From: Drosophila persimilis
Taxonomy: Eukaryota; Arthropoda; Insecta; Diptera; Drosophilidae
NCBI RefSeq assembly: GCF_003286085.1
Contig: NW_020825298.1
Span: 3,906,001 to 3,970,000, forward strand
Length of the DNA stretch: 64,000 nucleotides
Direction: 5' to 3'
The notes under the pieces are model-generated. The model was not told where the DNA came from and did no database searches. It saw only the letters and a program-made list of their open reading frames with translations. The number at the start of each line of letters is the position of its first letter. Positions within the stretch are counted from its first letter, which is position 1. This document shows positions 1-13,765 of the stretch, piece after piece. Made by a program: the position numbers and the translations under genes.

Positions 1-3000
1 GGACTGGGGCCACCCACTAGGCCGTGGATAGGCGGCCAATATTTGCCCGATTTCAGGCTGATTGAAGGCAAACACTCGATGGAACGAAGGACAACGAACT
101 CGCAATGCATTTGAGAATTAAATGTTTGCTAATTTGCCTGATTGCAGAGGAAGGGCCGCCACTGACAGGCCACATCGCTGGGCCGGGGATCGGGGATCGG
201 GGATCTGTGGTCAACCGCAAAGGTTGCCAGGCAGCAGACAACAAAAAAAGAAGGAGAGCTATGGGAGCAAGTTGCAACTAGGGGATACCCAGTAGTCCAT
301 GGGAAGTCTATTCTGGCACGAAAACCCAGCATGCCCCCCCGCAAAACCCTCGCCCATTGAGGGGTATGTCAAAAGGCAACGAATAATCGACAAGTCGTCT
401 CTGAGGCCCCTCGGACTTTGACTCTGAGCGAAGCTCTCCAGAGATTTCCCACTTTCGGTTTCAGGGCCTAAAAATAGCCGCACAGAGAGCCACAGAGCCA
501 CAGAGAGCCGCAGAGCCACAGAGCGGGGACTCTGAGCCACTTAGGAGTTTGTATGCGGAGCACCTTGACGGTCCCCCCCGTCCCCCCGCGATCACCGCCA
601 TCCCCCAGTGGGGCTCATCCCCAGACGACACCGAACATCGTCCATCGATTGCGTCTTGTGTTTCTTGTGGCGTTTTTTGTTTTTTGTTTTGTTTTAATTG
701 TCGACAATGTTTTGTGGCAAGTTTTTAATGAAATTCGTTGGGGCTGCCGCTGCCGATGTTGCACTGATGTCGATGTCGTCGTCGTTGTTTCTGTTTCTGT
801 TTCTGTTGTGTCTGCGGTTCTGCGATTCTGTGCTGTGACATTGCAGCGTGTCCTCCAAATAATTCATTAACACTCTGTCTTGTTAACTTTAATTTGGGAG
901 ATTGGTAGACGCCCTGCCCAGCCCCCCTGCCCCCCGTGCCCCCTGTCCCCCTTCCTCTTTCTCGCCGAAATGAAAGTAAGGCTGAAACCCCTTTTGTTGC
1001 AGTGGCAGGCCACTCTTTAGTGGCTGAAAATCTCTTAATCCCGCCAATCCCCGAGTGTATAAAATTTCAAACATGCCAAGAACGATACACTTTCCTGTCC
1101 ATCAGCGAGGAACCAGAAACCCATCCTCCGGCCTCCAGCCTCCTCTCTTCCCTGTTGCCTTTGCCTCGTTCTTGGGAAGTATCTCAAGAGAAAGAGAGAG
1201 AGAGAGAGAGAGAGCCGAAAGGTAATTTGATATTTTTGTTCCCTTTTCAGCTTTTTTCTGCCTTTTTTTCTGCCTTTTTTTCTGCCTTTTTTTCTTCTCT
1301 CCTGTTAAATGAGACGAATGCACAGAAATTTATGATCTGGTAAGCAGGCGCAGTTTTGTTCAGCATTCAAATTGGAGGCACCCCCCACTGCCCCACACCA
1401 GGGGGGGGGGGGGTGCACATATTCTACAGTTCTACAGTTAGATTGATTGATTGATTGATTGATGGCAATTGACGGGACCGTGATCACAATTCGACTAACG
1501 AGCCCCGAAAACTACGGGGCAAACGTCATAAATTCCCTAATAAACAGGCCACAAGAGAGGGAGAGAGGGGGAGAGAGAAATAAATTTGTCTGCCACAAAG
1601 CGAGGGGAGACTCGAAGAAATCGCAGCTGTAAAGCAAACAGTGAGGTAGGAGGGGGGAGGGGAAGGAGAGGGGAGATATCTCCAGAGAAATGTGCATAAA
1701 TAAGAGTTTAAATAAGAGACTTACGGGTCGCATCGACACCCCGAGTCGGACGGACACTCGGAAGATACACGACGATCCGGCCAGATACGAGATACATCTG
1801 GAGGCAAGGCAGGCTGCAATTTGCCAAAAGCGCGCAAGTCAAAGTCGAAAAGAATTTAACGCTCGACACGAGACTTTTGCAACTTCATGCCACATAAACC
1901 ATAAGGAAAGCAGGCAAGACGGCCTCCTCGAGCGGCCCCCCTCCCCCTCCGTCCCCCCCCGTCTTTGCGGCCAAATTAAAATGTTCTTTCAACTACGAAC
2001 TTTCGACAATAAATTGAATTCGAACAACAAAAGAGGCGCAAGACGAGAGACGAGCGAGTGGTAGAGTGGGGAAGGGGGCAGGGGGGGCAGAGGGGGCAAG
2101 GGGGCAGCACTCGCCCTCCGGCTTTTGGGTATTCTTTCGCTTCGTTTCGGTTCGCTTCGGTTGTGGAACATTTGTCATGTCATTTGCTGCAGGAAACGAC
2201 ATGTGCAGGGAGGAGGAGTGACCCTGCCCGAAAAAGGATGAGTTTATCGATATCCAGCGACGGGTGGGAGGGGGGAAGGGGGGAGGGCTGTCACCCCGCC
2301 TGAACTGAGAAATGAGAGTGTTGTTATTGGGGTCGCGAATCCCTGCGATGGTCCGAAGCGTTATCGCTTCACAAATTAACAATCAGCGGCAATAAAAGTT
2401 GAGGCGTTTGTTTATGGCGGAGCCTCCAATGGAGGCCAGCGAAGGTCCCTTATCCTTATCGCAGGGTCTCTCCTCTTTTTATTGTGTTTAACAAATTCAA
2501 TTAAGCATTTTAATATCCAACGGTCGACGGTCGAGAGGCGAGAGTCGAGGCCGAGTAGGTGTTGCAGCCACAGACACTGAAATATTAACTTGATTTAATT
2601 TATGAATTGTGCTTCTTGCAGGAAGTCCGTCGATGCGATTATTTATGGCACCCTCCGCCCTCCGAAATGCGGAGCCACGAAGTGGGTCAAAGTTGGAGAA
2701 GCCCTGGAGAAGGGTATCGCCTCCATCGACTAGAAATGGAAGCCCCATACGGATCCCTGCCCCTGGGGCTGGCTCTGTCTCTGACTTTCCTCAAGGGCAT
2801 TCACCGGGGTCTTTGGGGCGGGTTTTCTGCTTTTTTTTTTTGTGGCCTTTTTCCCTTTTAGCAAATTGCAACTGCAATTACCCGAATTTTCAAAGTTATT
2901 TCATTCGGTTATTCAGTTTTTGTTCTGTTCTGTTCGGTTCTGTTCTGAGGCATGTATTTGGGTTGCGTTTCGTTTCATTCTGTGGTTCGCCTTTCGACAC

Positions 3001-3409
3001 GTTCTCTTGCTATCTGCAGGGGCATGGACTGTGGCAGGGGCATGGACTGTGGCTGTGGCATGGACTGTGGCTGTGTCTGTGGCAGGGAGTCTTTCAATCA
3101 GTAATTTCAGCTTTCGTTGCTTTGTTATGGCCCTTAATCAATAACTGTGTGCGGATATGGGGCATGCCCCTACCGTTGGGGATGCGAATGTGTCGTGGCA
3201 GCTCATCAACATGCAACATTGTTGCAGGTTTTATTGCGGCGGCTGCAACAAACGGTCCAAAGAGCAGCAGAGCACGAGATTATATGGCGGATGAAGGATC
3301 TCTGAGTAATGATGGTTTTTCTTTCATTTCGAAAAGGTTTTACGTTTCTTTTGCCAGGGATTTCGGGTTTTGTGGAAAAAGATCTGTAGAGATCTCGTAA
3401 GGAAGAATG

Positions 3410-4470
3410 TTTTATATTTCAGAACTGAGGAAATCTCTAACCAATGATAATATTTCCACATTCCATACATAAACTCCACTAGAATATATGGAAACGGATG
3501 AAATCTTTGATCTACGAAGGTATTTAAGCACTTTTGAAAAACTTTTACACAACAGAAGGGGTGATATCTCTGATTGATGGTGATATTTCCACATTTGATA
3601 CATAATATGGAGCAAATCTTTCATCTACGATGCTATATTCCCACTTTTGTAGATGTTATATGAAACAATTCCTATTCTATGACCAGAAATGCCTCAAGAT
3701 CTTTAAGGAATGATAGTTTTTTCCCACTTCTATAGATGCTATGCATTCCAGAAAAGGAAATCTCTAGCCGATGATGATGTATATTCATTCTTAAGGTGTT
3801 TTACATTTAAAAGCTTTGAAACGAGATCCAGAATTAAGGAAATCTCAGACCTTTGATGTTATTTTCCCACTTTTGGAGATTTATTACAGTCCCGAAGTGG
3901 TGATATCTCTCACTAATGATGATATATCCATATTCTGTGCATAAAATTCCACTAGAATTGGTAAAAATGGATGAAATCTATGATTAACAATGATATATTC
4001 CCACTTTTAAAGATGTTATACGTGCCAGAAAAGCAAAATCTCTAGCCGATTCACTTTAAAGGTGTTCTACATTCGGCAGCTATGAAAAGAGACCTACTAG
4101 GATGATATTTTAAAGATGTTATATAAAACAATTTCCAACAGAAATCACTCAAATTTTGATGACCTCCCTGTTTGATGATAATCTATGACCTCAAATGTTT
4201 CAAGAACTCTGAAGGATGATAATATTGCCCACTTTTTATAGATTTTGGACATTCCAGAGAAGAAAATCCCTTGCTAATGATGATACATATATATTCATTT
4301 TGAAGGTGCTTTACATTTGGCAACTATGAAAAGAGGCCCAGTACTAACCTATGACCCCCCTATCACCCCACTTTATAGATGTTATCTGATCCAACCCTAG
4401 CACAAATCTCAGTATTTGATGAACTCCCTGAGTGATGATGATGTATCTCCGCTTTGAAGTAATTCTGCCT
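3410..4470. repeat. AT-rich degenerate tandem array
   Basis: The words CCCACTTTTNNAGATGTTAT (about 3638, 3721, 3864, 3998, 4226, 4366) and AAATCTCTNNCCNATGATGATNNTAT (about 3430, 3562, 3758, 3902, 4028, 4265) alternate through this stretch. Spacings are irregular, often 80–145 bases. Copies are heavily diverged and no coding sequence is present. Confidence 0.75.
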
Positions 4471-7254
4471 GCCATTTGCACAACAATCGATGGGCCTATG
4501 ACAAAAGATTCATCTGCGAGTATCGGCTGTTGATTTATTCCGGATTCGGTAGCTCCCCCGATAAACACTTCCACTGTGAGAAAAACATCGACTAATCGTA
4601 GTAGTTTTTTTTTGGCAAAGTCTGTTTTTTGCATAAGTCGACTAATAATCGGGCATAATTCATTATTTATGTGGCTGGGGCACCAAACATAGATATCTTG
4701 ATAGATCTTTGAGATCTTTGTTGGCTCCGAGCCGCCGACAAAAGTGCCAACAAGACGACGGACTGGACGGAGAGGCGGACACGACGGACACCAGACGATT
4801 GGACGTCGGAGGTCGGACGTCGGAGGGGATGACGAGAGACAAAGCCCAAGTCCAATGACTGTTTAAAAATTCAGCCTCAAACGCCAGAAATGATCGTTTA
4901 TATTTGTGAATTTTGTTTCGGATTTCGGCATTAAGTTCTCTTCACGCACACGTCGATCGGCAGCGTCGGATCGTGGGGCAGGTTATAAAAATGATTGACA
5001 ATTTAATTTGCAGCTCGAAAAGCTCTTTTCGCCGGGGGATTTATCAAATACTTGGCTTTGTATTGGGGCTTGTTCTCCGTCGGAGGAAATATGCAAATCC
5101 ATTCGTTTCCAGCCGCCCAACAATGGGAACAGATTCGATTATGAATATTGGGCAACCCACACGCTGTGGCCCCACTGAAGGCTGCTGATGTGGCCGTGGA
5201 ATGTGTGTGTGTGTGTGTGTGTGTGTGGAGCTCTGGTCAAGAGAACGACGATCTATGGAATGGCAGCCAGGCAGCCCCTGGTGACGACAAATGAGACAGC
5301 AAACGGTAGACAGGAGACAGGAGACAGTAGTAGATAGGAGACCGCGACTGTGGACTGTGGACTGGTGCCTGGAGAATGGATTTTGGAGCCTGGAGAATGG
5401 CAGAATGGCAGAAGGGAGCCCTGCTGCTGCCGCTGCTGGAAGACTCTCGAGAGATGCACGTATGCAGATTGCCGGCCATTCCAAAACCTCAGCAGCCGCC
5501 GCAGCAGCAGCACCGCATAAAAAGAGACCCATAAAAAAAGGAGCAACAAAATGTTTCCTTGGGATCAAGCTCTGGGTCGGAGTTTGGAGCTTGGGGATTT
5601 CAGGGATTGGGAAAAGCTTTACTTTGCTGCGCTCCGCTTTTTTTTCTCTCTCTTTTATTTGTCTCTGAAATCTTGTTTGCTTAAAAGTAAAAATAATTAA
5701 CTAATTAAAATTGTGAACCCGCTTGTTTGTGGTTGTTTGTGCCTCCTCACGCGGCGCTACCACCGCCACAGAGGATCCGCAAAGGAAGGGGGGAGGGGGA
5801 GAAGGAAAGGCAGTCCCGGCCCAAGCCCACATTAGGGCCAAATAAGCTGCCAGCTTTTGGGATGCAGAGAGAGAAAGAGATCAAGAGAGGGTATGCTGGG
5901 TTTGAGCAGGCAGAAAGGGGGGTCTTTTCGGGTCCATATGGAGCCCCCCATATAATATAGGAATATTCAGGAGGCATAGAAGTCCCAGAATCACCAAAGA
6001 TCGTATCAAACGATGCGTTTCTAAAGATATTTCCACCAAAAGTGGGCCAAAGATACAATATTTATCGAGAGAAGATCCCAATCGATGGACTCACGCGTCT
6101 TACAGCAGCGCCCCTCGATCGGTGTCTCTAGGGCCCCTTGTTGGTGCCAAGCCACGGTATCAAACGCTTCGACACCCAAAATTAGCATCTCTTTCTGGTA
6201 GTTTTTTGTTGTTTTTTGGGTTTGTGGTAAATACTTTTACAGCCCAAGACTGCAGCCGAGGCCGAGGCTGGGGTTCGAGGAGCTGCGGCTGCGGCTGTGG
6301 CTGTGCCTGTGGAACAACGATATGCAAAAGCTATCAAAGGAGCATCTCGCGAGGCCCACAGACGACCCAAGCCAACTGTTTGCTCCTCCTTTCGGTGGTG
6401 GTGGCCGGGCCGGGGCTCGGGTCTTGTAAGCTGTTGATATGCTCATTTAGAATCGCACGTTTTTTCGCCAGAAGTTGTTAAGAGGGAACCAGGGAGCACA
6501 GGCAGTAGAAGAGGGGGCATGCAGCAGCGATTGCATTGATTGCCATTCGCATGCAGATGAGCCTCCAAACACGTGGCCTGACCCCAGACCAGTGCCTGGA
6601 GACGCAACTGAGGCTGAGGCTCATCTTTGGCTAAGACCTGGACTTTGACTTCCACTTTGGGCCATCAATCAACACACTTTCAGTTTTTTTTGTTCGTTCG
6701 TTCGTTCGGCCGAAAAAAACGCTCGTAAAGTGCTAGGCGGGCTGCAAAGAGCTGCGGAGAAGCAAAGAAGCATCTGCTGTATTGATTTTAGCCGACAAGT
6801 CATCATCGTCTTGGCCGCTTAATGGACAGCGAGACGAGTTAATTGTTTGAGCCGCGGCCACCACTTGACGCCCGTTTGCGTCCTCGGCCCCTGATGCAGA
6901 ATCCTCCTCCTCCCCAAGAGAAAGAGAGAAGCTTTTTTGGGCTGGCGTAACTGAAATTGACGGGCCAGGCCACGAATCAGCTAAAAGGTTATGACGGGAG
7001 TAAGCGAAAGGGTCGACTAGAGGATGACCAGTGATTGATCGGGAGATCTAAAGGGAACAAAGGGGGAAGGGAGTAGATGAGGTGGTTCTACCATGTGAGA
7101 GGATCACTGATTGAGAAGATCTAGAAATAATCAAAGATACAATTGAAGAATCGATTAAATGGAGAACAATCGTCTGCTCATCAGTTTCTGGTAAAACCAT
7201 GACCGTCATCTCTTCATATGCTTCACTGTACATATTACTAAATCAATGAAAACC

Positions 7255-7400
7255 AACGAAAATCGATAATTCCATCAAAAATCGATAATTCCATCAAAAT
7301 CGATAAGTTAATGAATCGTTATCGTTTAATTTATATCGATAAATCGATCATTTAAGAGATTTCTACGCAATTTTAAGATTTCTTTGTCACTGAATCGATA
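7255..7400. promoter_or_regulatory. CGATA cluster (DRE / BEAF-32-like sites)
   Basis: ATCGATAATTCCATCAAA occurs twice in tandem (from about 7262 and 7281), followed by AATCGATAAG, an exact TATCGATA at 7334–7341 and AATCGATATG near 7393. TATCGATA is the DREF-binding element, and clustered CGATA is bound by the boundary factor BEAF-32 in flies. No promoter was seen beside it; a chance AT-rich repeat remains possible. Confidence 0.45.
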
Positions 7401-9194
7401 TGAACTCCTTTTATCGCTAGAAATCATCGATTGAAGCCCTATTGAATATTATAGAAATCCTATAGAAACCCAAAAAGAATACATCTGTGAACTCTATGTG
7501 CTCTTAATATCTTCCCAATGAGTTCTTCTCTTAGATACCTTAAATCTTAAGGCTTTGCCCGGGCAGATCTCTATAGAGCATACCCGGACAGAGCCCAGTG
7601 CTCGTTCGCATTCTCCTGCCAACGGAATGGGAATGGGTGTAACCTCTTTGAGAGGCTGCTGCAGCAAATACCTTGGCTTTCGCGAAACGTCAGCGTGACT
7701 GGAGCTCTGTCTGTGGATCTCTCTCTCTCTCTCGCGCTGCCTCGTGGCGCGGCGGCTGTGGCGGCTGTGGCGGCGGCTATGCAAATGCAGTAGCCAATGC
7801 CCTCGGGTTGTTGTGATGTGTGCGCGCGCGTTGAGCATTTCATATCCCTGCTATCCACCCATCTCTCTCTCTCGCTTTTACTCTCTCTCTGTCTCTCTCT
7901 CTTTGGCTGTGTGTGCGCTTTAATTGCACGTTTAAAGGCAGCCACAGAAGCGGTATTTACTAAATATGGCCACAGAGGAGGCATCGACTTGGAAGCGGAC
8001 CTGGGCCTGGGCCTGGGCCTGGGCATGGCCTCCACAATGTTGCACGCGTGTCCGGCCTGTTGTCGCGTTGGGCCCGCAAATTGATGCGCATTTGATGCCC
8101 GAATGTCGGTATCTGGGGATCTGGATGGATCCTGCCACAGGTCCAGGCCCCGCATGCAAAACGAAAGCGGCTCTGCCCCGCAACGGGTCTCCACAGCCGG
8201 AGACCCGTCTCGCCTGCGCCTCCTCCTATCAGTTAAGGTTTATTGATGTTTTGATTGGAATCAGTGCTCTAGGGTATTTGGTTCGGGGTCGGGTCTGTCG
8301 GGTCTGTCTGGTCGTTCGCTTAGCGGTTTCCTTGTGGCCTCCAAGCCCGCCTCTCTTTGGGTGTTTGTTATGGCGATTATCTCTGCGAGTCCCCCGTCTC
8401 GGGCTGGGGGGGGGGATCTCAGGGATCGATCGATTTTCGTGCGCGGAAATTGTGTCAAAAATTATGTTGTCGTGTGACGCGGCGGCGGCTGCAACTTAAT
8501 TAAAATATTAAGACAGTAACTAAACGGAAGGGTAGAGAGAGAGAGAGAGAGAGAGAGGGAGATGCTAGAGAGAGAGAGAGAGAGCGAGTTATAGAAGCAG
8601 AAGAAGAAGAAGCAGAAGAAATGGAATCGAAAAACCGGCTACGCCATGATTTTCCAACCATTTTGTCTTCTACATGAATTCGCCGCAGAGCGAGAGGGCC
8701 TGCGAGAGCGAGCGAGAGAGAGAGCGAGAGAGAGGCGAAACTATTTTCGCTTTGGCGGCGACTAAATTACTGAATGGCTCTGGGCTGCCAGCGGAATCCG
8801 CCTTGCGGCGAATTGGAGGTGAGTTTTGAGTCGCTCTCTTCGCCGTCTCTCCACTCGGTGCTCTCTCTCTCTCTCGCTCTCTGGCATTTATGGAATGTGA
8901 GCGCACAAAAATGCGTTAAAGGTGTTTATAAAATTAAAATTGTGCAAAACAAGTTGCGTACAACAAACGGCAGAGAGAGCAGGGAGAGAGAGAACCAGAG
9001 AGAGAGAGAGAGAGACTGAGAGAGAGAGAGAGGGAGAGCCCAGTGTCCAGTGTCCACAAAAGGGCATCATCCATGGCTCTGTGTTTAGAAAAAAGTGAAT
9101 TTTATGGCAGAAAAAGAGACAAAGAAAAGAAAAAAGAAAAATTGGTGCACACTGAGCGCCGCATACGCGCAATCAGCGAAAAGGGGTAAGCAAA

Positions 9195-9231
<37 letters not shown>
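9195..9231. repeat. Poly(G) tract, ~37 bases
   Basis: Uninterrupted G run, followed about 40 bases later by a (GT)n run at about 9270–9292. Length may be imprecise because such tracts are hard to sequence. Confidence 0.9.
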
Positions 9232-9232
<1 letters not shown>

Positions 9233-9543
9233 ACCTGCCACTTGCACCCTCCAACTGAAACCAGTTCAATGTGTGTGTGTGTGTGTGTGTGTGCGTATGC
9301 GAGTGGCATTTGTGGCATTAGAGGAGCGGAGCGGACCACATAACTTTGCAGCCAAATGGCCAGATCGTGTTCCCCTGCCACCCCTCCCCCAGCGGTATAT
9401 GGGGGCGGGGGGGGCACCTCTCCATCATCATTGTAATTGTGGGAGCACTGGCAGCCCGAAAAGTTTGCAGATTTACGTAGATTAAACCAAACAATGCGAA
9501 ATTACAACACAACAGCCCAACAGCCGAGAGAACAACTAATTCC

Positions 9544-9600
9544 ACTCCGAACAGCACTCCGAACGGCACTCCGAACAGCACTCCGAACAGCACTCCGAAT
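9544..9600. repeat. 12-bp minisatellite ACTCCGAACAGC
   Basis: Nearly five tandem copies with single-base changes. Confidence 0.95.
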
Positions 9601-10225
9601 GGAGTCCAAAAGTGGTGCTGCCAATCTGTTTGTCAGTCCAGTGGGTGGAGTGGCACTTGCACCATGGAGGAGCATCTGGCTGGGGCACTGGCTGGGGCTG
9701 GGGCTCTAGCGGCAGTTTCCCACACTTCCTCGCACTCTCTATGCTCTCTCTCTCTATGCTCTACCTGCCTTTGCCTCTCCCTCTTTCTCGATGTGATCTC
9801 CCTCATGTAATTGCCTGTAATTTAGTGTGTAACTGCAACAACAACAACAACAACAACAACCACAATTCGAGGCAGCAACAAATCTAAGATGACAACAACC
9901 ACACGACGAGCAAATTATGTTGTCTGTTGCGCCGCCCTCCTTGCCACCCTGCCCCCAAATTGGTTGAAGAGAGAGGGGGAGAGGGGGAGAGAGGAAGGGT
10001 AGATCTGGAGACTAATTTTAGGGGCAGTTTTCGGGGACCATTTTGTTGTTTCTGTTTGTAATTTGCATAATGAGATTTTAATAATTCCCCAGAGAGCGAG
10101 GGGGAGAGGGAGAGAGACAGGGAGAGAGGTAATCCCCTTGTCTCTAGACGCAAGTTCGCTGCCCAAGTCTTTTGTTTCTTGGCCCGAATTAAAGTGTAAT
10201 TTGGTTAGCCATTAGATGTTGGGTC

Positions 10226-10278
10226 CCCATTCCATGCCCATTCCATGCCCATTCCATGCCCATTCCATGCCCATTCCA
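10226..10278. repeat. 11-bp minisatellite CCCATTCCATG
   Basis: Four full near-identical copies plus a partial fifth copy of CCCATTCCATG. Confidence 0.95.
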
Positions 10279-10406
10279 AGACCCATCCGCAGTCCCAGTC
10301 CGTCGTCTTCGTCGTCGTCGCATGGCGGCATTTGATCGCCTCTAATTAAATAGCATTTCCGCTTTCCAGGCTAGAAAATGATACAGCGGCAAAAGCAGCC
10401 GCCCGA

Positions 10407-10437
<31 letters not shown>

Positions 10438-11600
10438 ACTCTGGAGAACTAGGTGTGGCCTGGCAGAGGAGGAAGAGCCCACAGATCATTGTAACAAAAT
10501 GTGGCCAAAATGTACAAAAAAAAAAAGGGGGCCCAGCAGAAGAAAGGGCTCCAGATACTCTGGGGGATTATGGGTACTTATGCTAAATGGAGGTCTGACC
10601 GGCCTGAATTTTTCGTATATGTAAAATCTTTTGTAACACAGTATTAGGCAGATTAATCAGTGAATTTATGGAGATTTTTCACATATATTTTGGGTAATAA
10701 TAAACCCTTTTTTTTGAGTGCAAAAATATTAAATATTTTTGTTTGAGTTTTATGGAGTTTTTGAGCCCCAATTATAGATATAGAAACCTTTGGGATTTTA
10801 TTTAGATTTAGTCATGAAAATACCTTACGAAAGATCAAGTTTTGTTGGTTTAGATTTGGCAAAGAACTGGAATATCTAACAAAGATTGAATGTAGAAAAG
10901 ATCTTACTACAAAATATGTGACTTTTGCCTTTGAAAAGTGTTTTATCATCGATCTAATACTTCCGTTTTCTTTCTTCTGCGCTGCTAGCAGATCAAATTA
11001 AGGTCTTTAATGGATGTTAGACAAAAAACATGAAAAAACTCAGGACTACGAAACATAGAACCCTATGGATAGAGGCTGGTCTTTCAAGGCTTAAACAAAG
11101 AATCACCTTACAGTGTTTTGATGAAAACTAGCCTCTGAAAGAGTATCCTTATCCGAAACGCCAATCTCCCAATAATCTTAGACTCCTTTCAGCTGAAAAG
11201 GGAAACCTCTTCCAAAGAAACCTCTCTCTCTGTGTCTCTCTCTCCCTCTCTCGTGCTCTACCTTTGTCTCTTGCAATTATGCTCGATAATTGCAAATTCC
11301 TTTTGGCCGACGAGAACTTGGCCAAAACAATGACGAGCAGCTGGGGAAGTATTCGTGGTTCTCACTCCAAGCGACTGGCAAATATTCGGTCCCTCCAAAA
11401 AGGAGTTCAGGGCTGAGTCCTCTCCCCTCTCCCCCCTCCCCTACCTACCTTTTTGGGATAACTTTTTCGATTCCGTTCGACTATTTCGGACTTTTGTTTT
11501 TAGAATTATTGGTTCTGCCGTCCACTCCCCCCAGGACTCATATTCTCGGTCTCGTGTGTGATTCTGTGATTCCGTTTCTGGAAATCATTTTTTGGCCCCT

Positions 11601-11601
<1 letters not shown>

Positions 11602-11634
<33 letters not shown>
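11602..11634. repeat. Poly(C) tract, ~33 bases
   Basis: Uninterrupted C run within a pyrimidine-rich stretch in the ds intron. Confidence 0.9.
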
Positions 11635-11635
<1 letters not shown>

Positions 11636-13093
11636 ACTCTCGTTTTTAATTTGCTTTAGTTGCGAGCCCATAAAAAAAAATATTCCATGGCCCTTTGCCC
11701 AGGGAGCTTCTTGCTTTTTTCTTTCTTTCTTTTTTTTTTTTTTTAATACAAAATTCCGATACGATTTTGCGGGTTTCTTTTTTTTTCTTTTTTTTGGTTA
11801 GAGCTTGGGTTGGGTTTTTGGGTCTTTTATTGTCTTCACGACCACAGATTGGCTTCAATATGGGGCTGGGGGATCCCAGGCAAGGGGGGGGGGAATACGA
11901 ATTTAGTTTTTAGGGTCTCGCAGTCCGAGTTTTATGATTATTGAGAGCCCCCAAAGAGAGGGAGGGAGAGGGGGAGGAGGAGACCCCTACTATGGATGGT
12001 TATCCATCCATCCAGCTGTCGTGCCGTCTCTTTCTCAATACACATCGCTCTCTCGCTCTCTCTCTCTCTAGAGGAACCTCTGTTTTTCGGGTCTCGAATC
12101 TCGCTTTCTGTTTCTCTCTGTTTCTCTCCGTTTCTCTGTTATTTCTGTGATTTTTGCGTGAGCCAATTATGCGTTTTGTTTCGTTTGTGGTTTATTCCGA
12201 TTCCAAATCTGCTTTTCCTCCATTGTAATTAAGGAAACGTGACTTTTTGTCAGATTTCATCAAATCAAATCATCTCTTCGTTTGCCCAGAATTGGCGTTG
12301 TTATTCCAGCTTATTGTTCGCTCGCCCTCTCCCTCTCTATCTCTATCTCTGAATCTCTGTCTCTCAATCTCTGTCCCTTAATTTGATGTCTCTCACGTTG
12401 TTGTGCTTTTGATGAGATTTGATTTGATTTGATTTGGCTTTGATTTGCGGAAATCATCTACAAAGACAGGGGCCTAAGGCCTCTCAGGGCAGGGGTTGAG
12501 GGGGCCAGACAGGCAGGCCACAATTATCGTCGGAGAGTGCCATTAGATCGGACATTATTACCAGCAGGAAAGGAGTTAGCACTTCTTTCGATCCGAGTTG
12601 ATTGATTAAGAATGAGTGCGCCAATGGAATGCTCAGAGGGGGATGGATCTTGCCTGGGCTACAATATGCTACGGAAGGAAATATGGAGGGTTCTTCTTAT
12701 GGTGCCGCTTTCTGGTGTGAAAACTCTAAGGGAATGTTTCCGCTTTCGTTGGCCCTTCTTCGAAAGGTCTTTGAAGGCTAAAAACTGTACAAATTTCTGT
12801 TAGAATCAGTTTTGAATAGTTTTTCTTCTTTTAAATGGGGATATTTGGAAAAATCTAACATTTTGGTAGAATTCTTGTCCTGGAACTTCAGCAAGATCTG
12901 ATATGTTGTTCCTTATAAGATCTGTAACCCCAAGGGCTCTGTAGCCTTGCAAAATTCTCGGCCTGTTCTTTCTATAGACCTTATAGAAATAAGGAATGTA
13001 CTTATGTTTGTACCTATATTTAGTAGTTCCATTAATTTCTTCATAGTTCCTGGCAAGGTATCATGGTACTTGCCTCTCATCCTGGCCGGTCCG

Positions 13094-13186
13094 TCAATCT
13101 ATCTATATATCATGCTATCTATCTATGTATCTATCTATATATGTATCTATCTATCTATACATCTTTCTATCTATATATCATGCTAG
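13094..13186. repeat. TATC/TATA microsatellite
   Basis: A mixed run of CTAT and TATA units, inside a larger AT-rich island of the ds intron. Confidence 0.9.
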
Positions 13187-13734
13187 ATAGATTATCAATC
13201 TATCCAAAGATCCTCTTGATTCCTCTTCCAACTATTCTACATCCCCAACCATTCCTTATTCCTTCTCATGGCTCATCTGTTGCGTATCTTTTTGTGCCTT
13301 GATTCCTTTTGATACTCCCATAATGTTGGCTAACTATGAGAATTCTAAGCAGAATTCTGTCCGTGATATTGTCTTCCCTAAGAGATCCCTTAGAAACATC
13401 TTCCAGAACAGATCTGCATACCGAATAGTCCCTGCCGATGTCTCATTCAAGGCGCATGGTGTTCCTTTCTTCGGTATGCCCTTCCCCCTCCCCCCCTTCG
13501 TTAAGTTCCGTTAAGTTTTTTATTGTAAACATTTCGTTGAGTTGAAACTCGTGTTGTTGTTTCTGTTGTTGTTGTTGTTAAATTGCTGGGAAGTTTGGAA
13601 TCGCGTCTACATTTTCAGGCGCTTTTTTCATTTCAGTTTTTTTCAGTCTGTGTTTCGTTGTGTTGTTTTTTTCTCTTGAGAGACAAGAGAGGTCACATTT
13701 GATAGTCTGAACAAAAATCTTGTCGACGGCTGAA

Positions 13735-13765
<31 letters not shown>

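Noticed and set aside
2609..3400. 263-codon plus-strand open frame
   Set aside because: Composition follows local simple repeats (TGGACTGTGGC-type), with no domain and no splice or promoter context.
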